The notes below the pieces were generated by a model that saw nothing but the letters and a program-made list of their open reading frames with translations, was not told where the DNA came from and searched no databases. Below are positions 59,908-62,272 of a DNA stretch of 64,000 nucleotides, one piece after another; positions within the stretch are counted from its first letter, which is position 1; every line of letters starts with the position of its first letter. Origin of the DNA: Sinotaia quadrata (Eukaryota > Mollusca > Gastropoda > Architaenioglossa > Viviparidae). The stretch is from NCBI GenBank assembly GCA_028829895.1, contig CM054177.1, positions 36,920,564 through 36,984,563 of the forward strand. Reading direction: 5' to 3'. A program made the translations under genes and the position numbers.

Positions 59908-61890
59908 ATGATTTTAAGAAGGCGTTCGACAGGATGTGGCATGCAGCCCTTTGGTCCACCACGAAGCTGTATATCAATGCCAACCTGATCAAAGTTAATG
60001 GCCAAATACAAGATTGGTTCAAGAGAACAGTGGGACAACAAAGCTGCTTGCTTTCATCTACTCTCTTCAACATCTTCCTTGAAAGAATCATGACAGATGC
60101 TCTAAAAGACCATGAAGGAACTATCAGTATTGGAGGCAAAACAATAACGAATTTATGCTTTACTGATAACACCGATGGCCTTGCAGAAAATGAGGAGCTA
60201 GCTCAGTTGGTGGCAAAACTGGACAGGACAACTACTGCTTTTGGTATGGAAATCAATGCAGAGAAGACCAAATTGATGACCAACAACACCAGTGGCATTG
60301 ATAATGACATCATGATTATTGATCAGAAATTGGAAATAGTTAATAAATTCAAGTACTTAGGTACCATGGTGACTGACGAGGGAAATATTGTCCAGGACTG
60401 CGCTGACATAACAGCAATGGCAAGGCTGAAGACAGTTTGGAAAGAAGAAACATCTCAGCTCAAAGATCAGACTGACGTGCTCCTTGATGTATCTGTGTTT
60501 TTATATGCCTGTGAATCATGGACCCTCACAGTGAATCTCAAAAGGAGGATACAAGCTACTGAAATGAGATGCTTTCTAAGGTTGCTTGGCATTATTATTC
60601 ATGAAAAAAATACAGAATTATTTTATCTCTACAATTACAAATTAATGGAAATTGCAATTTTAAGCTGCTGTTAAACTGCTTGTACACTATTATTTTGCTA
60701 AAAGTCTGATCAGTTCTTCTTAATCTAGACTTTTTTCTCAATAAGATTGCTTTCAAATTATTGATTGTGCAAGATAAATGGTATAAAGTTTGTCTGATAA
60801 GAATGAGCTTTTAGCAGCATGAGCCAAATTTAAAGTCAAATTATGGAATTAGGCATAAAGTATTTTGCTTCAAGAGAGTTAACACTTGGGTATTCTTACA
60901 TGATACCTATTTTGAAGTGACTTGTCTTTCAACTAATATTTTTTAGATACATAAATAATTACGTATAAACTATTATTACATAAATACAACCAATACCGTA
61001 TATGTTTCCATTTTATATTATTTATTCATTTCTTACATATTTTTAATTTTGAAGCAAATATTTTTCAGTTGACAGAGTTCTTTGACTATACCTTTTCGAT
61101 TATCACCTTGTACAAAACTTTCTGTATCTGCATCATAACCAAGATCAGCCTGAAAAGATTCAAACTCTTCATCACTTCTATAAATAAACAGTTTTCTCAA
61201 TTCATCTTTTCCATCAAGCTCATCGAACTCCATTAAATTCTGCAGAGTAAAAAAACAAAAACCATTTATTGTCAGACAATTACATAATTGTAAACTTTTC
61301 AAAAATTCTAACTCAGTTATAAAAAAAGCTTCTCAAAATGATAACATTTTGAAATTGGAGAAACTAAAAATTTGTATTAATATATATCTATATTAATCTA
61401 TATTCTAAATAGTGACATAACCAATGACAAGTGCACCTAAACAATTAGTATAAAAACACACAAATAATAACTTTAAAACAAGAATATCCACAATAAATAT
61501 TCTGGTTAAAAGAAACCTAAAAATTCTTTTTAAAGTACACGTGTCTGTGTTGTATGTATTTAAAACACAAAATTAAAATTAAAATTAAATTTACCACTAA
61601 CTGAAGTCTCTCTGTTAAACAATTTATGTATTTGCTGTGGAATATAATAATGAAAAATATCTAACAGTTAAAAAAGATTCATAAAAAGATTCAATAGTTT
61701 CTTTTGTCGCTAGATTTAATACACACCAATGAAGAAGTGATCTGAGCATAAGAATACTCAAGAATTGATGGCAGTTGTGGCTGAGCAACATTCAGTAACA
61801 TGTCAAAGATGGCTCTTAGTTTTCCTGGGTCCAAACATACACACTGTTGTAGAGTGTAATTTACTCGCAGCCACATATCTTCCTCTTCAC
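7202..61890 (-). CDS. LYST: LYST homologue (lysosomal trafficking regulator), partial gene, 11 internal exons
   Basis: LYST is a very large cytosolic BEACH-family scaffold that controls the size and fission of lysosomes and lysosome-related organelles. Eleven exons on the minus strand splice into one frame of about 545 codons. They cover an acidic stretch (YDADTES, like the human YEADSES stretch), an armadillo-like helical part, and then the concanavalin-A-like lectin segment (GFSIALWL, CIHLVSFGD, TWHQLVISY, TMTLNGSQRQ, HLFAQGPN), in the same order as human LYST. From recall of the human protein this is very roughly residues 1,150-1,650 of about 3,800. Both ends are missing: 5' exons lie beyond the right edge, and PH-BEACH and WD40 exons beyond the left. 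The span is about 54.7 kb, nearly all transposon-rich intron. The identification rests on recalled family sequence and on phase continuity; no database search was run. Confidence 0.9.
7399..9705. other. LYST intron segment
   Basis: Unremarkable AT-rich intron. It contains an 18 bp perfect palindrome at 8032-8049 and AT-rich runs near 7735-7760. No exon or recognisable element was seen. Confidence 0.5.
9711..11275 (-). mobile_element. Solo LTR (1.57 kb)
   Basis: The plus strand begins TGTTACGTTTCC and ends CAGACTGTGACA, flanked by CTTTT on both sides (9706-9710 and 11276-11280). The ends form the short inverted repeat TGTYAC...GTRACA. Base composition is clearly GC-richer than the intron around it, with CpG-containing stretches. 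Minus orientation is favoured by TATAAATA at 11059-11052 and a second ACATAAAAGGGG near 10301-10287, but no convincing polyadenylation signal fixes this. It lies between LYST exons j and k. There is no internal coding region, so it is a solo LTR. Confidence 0.78.
10386..10426 (+). repeat. 6-mer microsatellite in LTR
   Basis: Degenerate tandem copies of GCCAAA/GGCAAA within the LTR, about seven units. Confidence 0.75.
11281..14619. other. LYST intron segment
   Basis: AT-rich intron with no exon or recognised element. Open frames at 11962-12162, 12118-12462 and 13486-13710 lack family motifs or splice context. Confidence 0.5.
14620..14794 (-). CDS. LYST: LYST exon j (ConA-like segment)
   Basis: 175 nt. 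The acceptor is ATGTTGTTGCAG and the donor CTCAG|GTATTA, phase 0 to phase 1. It contains LTMTLNGSQRQEVILDHPAS, TLFLGYCVHL and CCDLGKVMLFS, parallel to the human IGHCLSS and WDLGNLLLFNG strands. The glycine after LFS is formed as an Asp codon across the junction with exon k. Confidence 0.92.
14877..14908 (+). repeat. (GT)n microsatellite
   Basis: About 16 GT units, uninterrupted, in the intron between exons i and j. Confidence 0.95.
14909..18240. other. LYST intron segment
   Basis: AT-rich. Between 15090 and 15300 is a slightly GC-richer patch of unknown origin. Two copies of the palindrome GTAGGCCTAC lie near 15767 and 15820. No coding exon seen. Confidence 0.5.
16337..16368 (+). repeat. (TA)n microsatellite
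   Basis: About 15 TA units flanked by TGTG and CACAC. Confidence 0.95.
18246..18440 (+). repeat. Local duplication, left copy (flanks the long LTR)
   Basis: Shares GCTTGAAATTTCTTTATGTA, GAGAATGTACATGCA, ACACAACAGCG and TTTGCTAACAACAA, in order, with 20737-20905. The copies lie on either side of the LTR at 18506-20721. The sequence just before (18160-18245, TCGAACCCGGATATGTC) resembles the ends of pogo/Tigger-type elements, but this is only a resemblance. Confidence 0.75.
19295..19301 (+). promoter_or_regulatory. LTR TATA box (copy 1)
   Basis: TATAAAAGGGGATGACGGAG is conserved at the same place in the second copy (47139), while flanking bases vary. Confidence 0.65.
19681..19770 (+). repeat. 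GA-rich minisatellite in the LTR (copy 1)
   Basis: Tandem degenerate units of about 25 bases built on AGAAGAGAAGAAATGAGAAA. The corresponding array in copy 2 (47570-47705) has more units. Confidence 0.75.
20425..20430 (+). terminator. LTR polyadenylation signal (copy 1)
   Basis: AATAAA in GATCAATAAATTTG. It is identical in copy 2 and followed by a GT-rich stretch (GTGGTTGTGGTCGTTGTTG), the usual downstream element. Confidence 0.6.
20737..20905 (+). repeat. Local duplication, right copy
   Basis: Second copy of the unit at 18246-18440, diverged by scattered substitutions and small indels. It begins just after the LTR target duplication. Confidence 0.75.
21194..21372 (+). repeat. Imperfect tandem duplication, first unit
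   Basis: Shares GTAACTAACATTTT-like and GATGAGAAAATGCT-like blocks in order with 21485-21656, about 290 bases downstream. It probably belongs to the same old repeat that surrounds the LTR. Confidence 0.6.
21485..21656 (+). repeat. Imperfect tandem duplication, second unit
   Basis: Partner of 21194-21372. It includes the CGACATAACCGATGAGAAAA motif. Confidence 0.6.
21903..22035 (-). CDS. LYST: LYST exon i (ConA-like segment)
   Basis: 133 nt. The acceptor is ATTTTATTTTACAG and the donor GGAAAG|GTAATT. It ends in phase 0. It contains FVPLTWHQLVISYSDRLDGS, the W-H-x-L-V strand that is the family hallmark (human LPSKWQHLVLTYLQ). Confidence 0.9.
22036..24551. other. LYST intron between exons h and i
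   Basis: AT-rich with no exon seen. It holds the (AC)n microsatellite at 22960-22993. A 22-base phrase near 22134 (GATCTATGGGTCTACTGGAA) recurs near 17806. Confidence 0.5.
22960..22993 (+). repeat. (AC)n microsatellite
   Basis: About 17 AC units. It produces a spurious Val-Cys repeat frame on the minus strand. Confidence 0.95.
24552..24705 (-). CDS. LYST: LYST exon h (ConA-like segment)
   Basis: 154 nt. The acceptor is CTATTTTACAG and the donor TACAG|GTTAGT. It ends in phase 2. It reads CIHLVSFGDQVKLLEVWFHA, matching human CIHIISLGSKALMIQVWADP. A charged linker (DRDEHLDGEQEQG) precedes it where the human protein has a longer basic and acidic insert. Confidence 0.9.
26726..26869 (-). CDS. 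LYST: LYST exon g (start of ConA-like segment)
   Basis: 144 nt. The acceptor is TTGTTTCTAAG and the donor CCAG|GTACGA, phase 1 to phase 1. It reads LKWPPINKGFSIALWLRMDQ, the first strand of the concanavalin-A-like lectin fold of BEACH proteins (human CWPHLSEGFSVSLWFNV). Confidence 0.88.
26870..28460. other. LYST intron segment
   Basis: Mostly AT-rich. The part 27490-28140 is less AT-rich and has a polyadenylation-like AATAATAAATACTG near 27810, reminiscent of an LTR, but no paired ends or target duplication could be found. Confidence 0.4.
28460..29280 (-). mobile_element. hAT transposase relic (SCAND3/ZBED-like N-terminal part)
   Basis: Read on the minus strand from 29275, fragments match the start of this hAT family: PQCVIYDDVHLSMQ then LGHFITKHEDLNSKL (remnant of the C2H2/BED-like finger around MKPSKLQRH), LKKLLEKKDADLKG, VTLQIAKAKSLL (the usual ASYRVAYRIAKAKKPHTIGE block) and NDTIA-SIHDLAFNMEDHLIE (usual SNNTVSRRI-DMA). 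Stops and frame changes occur throughout, so this is a very old relic. The stretch at 28650-28830 recurs at 50100-50275. Confidence 0.65.
28650..28830 (+). repeat. Dispersed repeat X, copy 1
   Basis: Shares TGTGGAAGAGAGAAAA, CACTTGTAATTAGTTATG and GATTAATTAATAATAAT-like blocks with 50100-50275 in the same orientation. Confidence 0.75.
29281..31760. other. LYST intron segment
   Basis: AT-rich with low-complexity runs. Open frames at 30307-30609 and 31142-31519 on the minus strand have no splice context or family match. Confidence 0.45.
31763..32112 (+). repeat. Dispersed repeat Y, copy 1
   Basis: About 350 bp, recurring at 49356-49705 in the same orientation. Shared blocks include GGTAGTCCCAA, GAGTAAACAAATGTGTTTAC, CATTTGAATATACAAGTTA and AAGTTCTTTTCA. 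Neither copy shows coding potential, and ends and family were not identified. Confidence 0.8.
33225..33990 (-). mobile_element. Possible hAT transposase relic
   Basis: Minus-strand fragment LQITRAEATMCHSIAFNNLP then LACADIQW resembles a hAT block usually read as VTRAEALWTxFIAEHNLPFSxADH. Upstream fragments (CRIKDGGCSECLCEIV, with a QVEENKPQVKKK-like stretch) may be its N-terminal part. Stops and frameshifts are frequent. The call rests mainly on one 20-residue block. Confidence 0.4.
34211..34343 (+). repeat. Short direct duplication
   Basis: A 44-base phrase beginning CTTGAAACTTGATTGTACTG occurs twice, 89 bases apart, almost without change, so it is a recent local duplication. Confidence 0.9.
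35212..35344 (-). CDS. LYST: LYST exon f, with a GC donor
   Basis: 133 nt. The acceptor is TTTATGACAG. It reads SLLSVIGTIIEKSKESPSIY then LTFPAQTL, matching human LLLGILKIIES and YLTFPLLHAP. The donor is CAAG|GCAAGT, the optimal GC-AG type. A GT two bases inside the intron would leave phase 2 and break the frame with the next exon, which needs phase 1. Confidence 0.85.
35714..35908 (+). mobile_element. RTE-type LINE, 5'-truncated 3' end with tail
   Basis: The plus strand reads GGRKQGRQKKMWANNIAEW then LAHDRDKWRELV and ATQRPN, the C-terminal end of RTE-class reverse transcriptase proteins (usual pattern GRQKKRWxDNIxEWTG ... RxRWRxLV ... RP). The frame ends in TGA and is followed at once by a GATGATGAATGATGATGAT tail, the short tandem tail these elements carry instead of poly(A). 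It is 5' truncated by incomplete reverse transcription. Confidence 0.8.
36634..36664 (+). other. G-quadruplex-forming motif
   Basis: Five runs of four or more G separated by one to three T (GGGGTGGGGTTGGGG and so on). The G-rich strand is the plus strand, that is the template strand of LYST. Confidence 0.8.
37076..37087 (+). repeat. Poly(C) run
   Basis: Twelve consecutive C in AT-rich intron. Confidence 0.85.
37545..38309 (+). mobile_element. Solo LTR (765 bp)
   Basis: It begins TGTCATTTTCG and ends CTATGAATCA, with GTGTC duplicated on both sides (37540-37544 and 38310-38314). TATATAAAAA at 38008-38017 and ATTAAA at 38264-38269 give a standard U3-R-U5 layout with an R of about 0.25 kb. Base composition differs from the surrounding intron. 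It lies between LYST exons e and f. No internal genes are present. Confidence 0.78.
38008..38017 (+). promoter_or_regulatory. LTR TATA box
   Basis: TATATAAAAA, 463 bases into the LTR, followed about 25 bases later by a plausible start region. Confidence 0.55.
38890..38940 (+). repeat. Compound (AC)n(GCAC)n(ACCC)n microsatellite
   Basis: Starts as AC units, changes to GCAC, then to ACACCC. It creates a spurious Thr-His frame. Confidence 0.9.
41835..41846 (+). repeat. Poly(G) run
   Basis: Twelve consecutive G followed by TGGAGTGGTGGG. Confidence 0.85.
42778..42890 (-). CDS. LYST: LYST exon e
   Basis: 113 nt. The acceptor is TGTGGTTTTCAG and the donor GCTATG|GTATAA is weak. It reads FHGIILTLIQVMGQEEISTS followed by ELSVLLRYFMTT, aligning with the human [20 protein letters not shown] stretch, and ends in phase 0. 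The match in order and spacing makes it secure despite the poor donor. Confidence 0.82.
42891..44657. other. LYST intron between exons d and e
   Basis: AT-rich. No exon, element or structured repeat recognised. Confidence 0.5.
44658..44724 (-). CDS. LYST: LYST exon d (67 nt micro-exon)
   Basis: 67 nt. The acceptor is ATAATACAG and the donor AAAT|GTGAGT. It reads GLLGLVLESFEDVFLQSPSD, starting in phase 0 and ending in phase 1. It corresponds to the human stretch beginning NLLGGFLSILTQDDSD. It is too short for routine ORF calling and was found by the expected phase and the family order. Confidence 0.8.
45735..45835 (+). repeat. Imperfect tandem duplication in intron
   Basis: Two about 48-base units share GAGATTTAGTGGTCCGCACT / GAGATATAGTGGTCCACACC and AACCACATT / AACACATT. 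This created an exon-like frame on the minus strand that does not fit the LYST phases. Confidence 0.8.
46099..46253 (+). repeat. Local duplication, intact copy (next to the second long LTR)
   Basis: A roughly 155-base unit (AAAAGAAATGGGTAAATCAT ... CAAAGAATCCAGCCAACTA). A second copy starts at 46262 and is split by the LTR: 46262-46326 and 48661-48751. Confidence 0.9.
47139..47145 (+). promoter_or_regulatory. LTR TATA box (copy 2)
   Basis: TATAAAAGGGGATGACGGAG, the same as in copy 1. Confidence 0.65.
47570..47705 (+). repeat. GA-rich minisatellite in the LTR (copy 2)
   Basis: About five degenerate units of 24-27 bases built on AGAGAAGAAATGAGAAACGT. The array is expanded relative to copy 1. 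Confidence 0.8.
48341..48346 (+). terminator. LTR polyadenylation signal (copy 2)
   Basis: AATAAA followed by GT-rich sequence, conserved with copy 1. Confidence 0.6.
48752..49355. other. LYST intron segment
   Basis: AT-rich. Nothing recognised. Confidence 0.5.
49356..49705 (+). repeat. Dispersed repeat Y, copy 2
   Basis: Partner of 31763-32112. The order of repeats X and Y differs between the two places, so they are probably separate families or pieces. Confidence 0.8.
50100..50275 (+). repeat. Dispersed repeat X, copy 2
   Basis: Partner of 28650-28830. It directly abuts the 3' side of the piggyBac relic at 50283-50990. Confidence 0.75.
50283..50990 (-). mobile_element. piggyBac-like transposon relic, copy A (5' part)
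   Basis: The minus strand has GFQMQTDHDLNTDDGENG, then FNQVSDSSQLVSNTEVDPEL, the same N-terminal acidic region as copy B at 55.3 kb (MQADHDLNADDGETEIDIVF). The 5' untranslated part also matches (GAGGCTGATTTT, ATGCTGGCCTCATTTGCA). Downstream it decays through frame changes (DYFSFFFPE, AISADISRDESIYC-like fragments) and ends near 50283. Only the N-terminal third is left. The family was assigned through copy B. Confidence 0.7.
51000..51579. other. GC-richer unexplained intron patch
   Basis: 51030-51450 is much less AT-rich than its surroundings, with GAGGTGGAGGGTAGGAGGG and CGCGCGC stretches and a TTTATATATG near 51270. It looks like imported sequence, perhaps LTR-derived, but no ends, duplication or coding frame could be found. 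Confidence 0.35.
51585..52046 (+). mobile_element. Candidate solo LTR (462 bp)
   Basis: It begins TGTGTATTTTGC and ends TCGTTCGTCA, with GTATT on both sides (51580-51584 and 52047-52051). Inside, TATAAAG at 51877-51883 and AATAAAG at 51971-51977 are correctly spaced for a short R region. A small direct repeat, GGTTTGAGTGAGAG, lies between them. The promoter and polyadenylation layout is convincing. The outer boundaries are less so, because GTATT is AT-rich. Confidence 0.6.
52060..53560. other. LYST intron segment
   Basis: AT-rich. Short open frames on the minus strand near 52850-53440 have no family match. Confidence 0.45.
53503..53522 (+). repeat. (GA)n microsatellite
   Basis: About nine GA units. 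Confidence 0.9.
53570..54350 (-). mobile_element. CR1/L2-like LINE reverse transcriptase relic
   Basis: The minus strand, read in several frames, retains the ordered reverse transcriptase motifs of the CR1/L2/jockey group: PLLKKLTRENKNYHSFSNLS (usual PLLKKP..NYRPVSNLSF), ILSALDDGE, SLDLSAVFDAANHGIL (motif A, usual LLDLSAAFDTVDH), ILKGSVLGPTPF (motif B) and QLYADNTKLY (motif C, usual YADD). Motif C carries Asp to Asn, and stops and frameshifts are frequent. Neither the endonuclease nor the 3' end was found, so only a central fragment is left. Confidence 0.75.
54596..54801 (-). CDS. LYST: LYST exon c (helical repeats)
   Basis: 206 nt. The acceptor is ATGTTCACAG. It starts in phase 1 (2 nt complete a codon), and donor AAACAG|GTAAGA is near consensus and leaves phase 0. 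The peptide has HCFPAVLRLFVELLVASR and PVSLRLLHILQAS, amphipathic helices like the human segment around PEICMLELNLLSASK. It sits between a CR1/L2 relic and a piggyBac relic but shares the frame and codon quality of the other exons. Confidence 0.82.
55130..56330 (+). mobile_element. piggyBac-like transposon relic, copy B
   Basis: The plus strand has the N-terminal acidic part (MQADHDLNADDGETEIDIVF at 55339), decayed middle fragments (FEQTLAEMKAYIACTIL-like, FHHLNKVKGMVDTLA), then DHYVVTKLSTERDNCF, MEDLLKRGLYVCGTVKWKKK and RFPQDL, the hallmark GTVRxNRRGxP block of piggyBac (DDE_Tnp_1_7) transposases, and PVAWQDKKHVAIL just after. At least three frame changes and stops break it, and a large part of the catalytic core is missing. 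The element ends were not found. Confidence 0.75.
55887..56240 (+). pseudogene. piggyBac transposase C-terminal core fragment
   Basis: The longest open piece of copy B, 117 codons. It covers a linker helix (LLHSYLGAFGKSM), then the conserved YNCYFD-like and CGTV..RxxFP blocks. It is not a gene in its own right: there is no promoter or splice context, and it sits inside the larger relic. Confidence 0.7.
56449..56492 (+). repeat. (GT)n with GC-rich alternating extension
   Basis: About 12 GT units run directly into GCGCACGTGCATGCACGCGC, giving some 44 bases of alternating purine and pyrimidine. Confidence 0.9.
56500..57495. other. LYST intron segment
   Basis: AT-rich. No exon or element recognised before the RTE element begins. 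Confidence 0.5.
57501..57893 (+). repeat. Tandem 204 bp units at the LINE 5' end
   Basis: Two units with starts at 57501 and 57705 share CAGTGGGCAGAT, TTGCAGGTT, GGGTGCTGACACAGTACCTG and GAACTTCC...TCACTGAGGTCACTGCC. Tandem monomers at the 5' end act as promoters in several LINE groups; here this is an inference from position. Confidence 0.85.
58082..60600 (+). pseudogene. RTE endonuclease-reverse transcriptase pseudogene
   Basis: The intact protein would nick DNA and reverse transcribe its own RNA. Endonuclease blocks: SIGTWNIRTLRMPGKVEKLT, LVHKDTVDTVM, WPVSSRLITISLRATPLNF, then SPNGEDHNQIDYIM and SFPGADIGS near 58660-58780. Stops occur at 58194-58200 and elsewhere. Reverse transcriptase: KSLKKGKAAGIDNIPAKLVQ, SLIITLPKKGNFQQCQNY, an Arg codon changed to TGA after GFRPR (59753-59755), STTEQIFNL, then the CA expansion, DFKKAFDRMW (motif A), about 15 residues deleted before GQIQDWFKRT, and LCFTDNTDGL where FADD is expected. 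Proteins of this group are often labelled craniofacial development protein 2-like in databases. Confidence 0.85.
59835..59899 (+). repeat. (CA)n microsatellite inside the LINE reverse transcriptase
   Basis: About 32 CA units followed by TATATATA, sitting exactly between DLYHVY and NDFKKAFDR. The reading frame before the tract differs from the frame after it. Confidence 0.95.
60601..61091. other. LYST intron next to exon b
   Basis: AT-rich. No feature recognised. Confidence 0.5.
61092..61239 (-). CDS. LYST: LYST exon b (acidic stretch)
   Basis: 148 nt. The acceptor is TTACTCTGCAG, then AAT TTA ATG in phase 0. The peptide contains MEFDELDGKDELRKL and ADLGYDADTESFV, the best match to the acidic YEADSES stretch of human LYST. 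There are two possible donors, both leaving phase 1: AAAAG|GTATAG (end at 61092, used here) and ACAAG|GTGATA (end at 61107). The next exon needs phase 1, so either fits. Confidence 0.82.
61240..61726. other. LYST intron between exons a and b
   Basis: Short (487 bases) and AT-rich, with no transposon. Confidence 0.6.
61727..61890 (-). CDS. LYST: LYST exon a (helical region)
   Basis: 164 nt. The acceptor at the exon start reads TTATAGATAG, the donor GTGTGT follows codon TTG, and the exon ends in phase 0. The peptide includes MWLRVNYTLQQCVCLDPGKL and IFDMLLNVAQPQL. The position before the acidic stretch matches the human segment containing LFDALLRVA. An alternative acceptor four bases upstream keeps a different phase, so the exact exon start is uncertain. 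Confidence 0.8.
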
Positions 61891-62272
61891 CTATCTATAA
61901 CAGGTATATTCACAAAATAAATCTTTTTAACTAATGTACAATAAAAATGCTTTTGTTCTAAAAGATGCAACAGATAATGACAAGGTCCTATTCTTATAAA
62001 TACACTTGTTTTGTTTTCAATATACAAGCAAACAATCACTTTTCATATTGCAAAACACAATAATGATGTAAAGCCAAAAATGCAATCTGCCTATATTATA
62101 ATTATTTTTGTAAATATTTAATTATAATGCATGATTTTTTCTTACCTAAATTTTAAGAAGGTCATAACTGAACTGTAAGAATTGTATTAGTATGGGGAAG
62201 AATGGTATGCTAATTGAATAGCAGCATTCTCCATGGGTCAATGAGTATTGTATAAGACAGCTCACTGAAGAG
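61891..62272. other. Intron upstream of LYST exon a
   Basis: AT-rich and interrupted by the second hAT element starting at 62273. Confidence 0.5.

Larger units (their letters stand above)
57497..60600 (+). mobile_element. RTE-class LINE, decayed, 3'-truncated
   Basis: The element has tandem 5' units (57501-57893), an apurinic endonuclease domain, a linker and a reverse transcriptase, in plus orientation, opposite to LYST. Coding similarity stops around 60595 (ATEMRCFLRLLGI) with the C-terminal block and tail missing. That is unusual, because LINE copies normally lose their 5' end. It lies between LYST exons b and c. The same family left a 3' tail fragment at 35714-35908. Confidence 0.85.

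Noticed and set aside
59775..60172. Two minus-strand open frames with long Val-Cys repeats
   Set aside because: They are the reverse strand of the CA microsatellite and the LINE reverse transcriptase.
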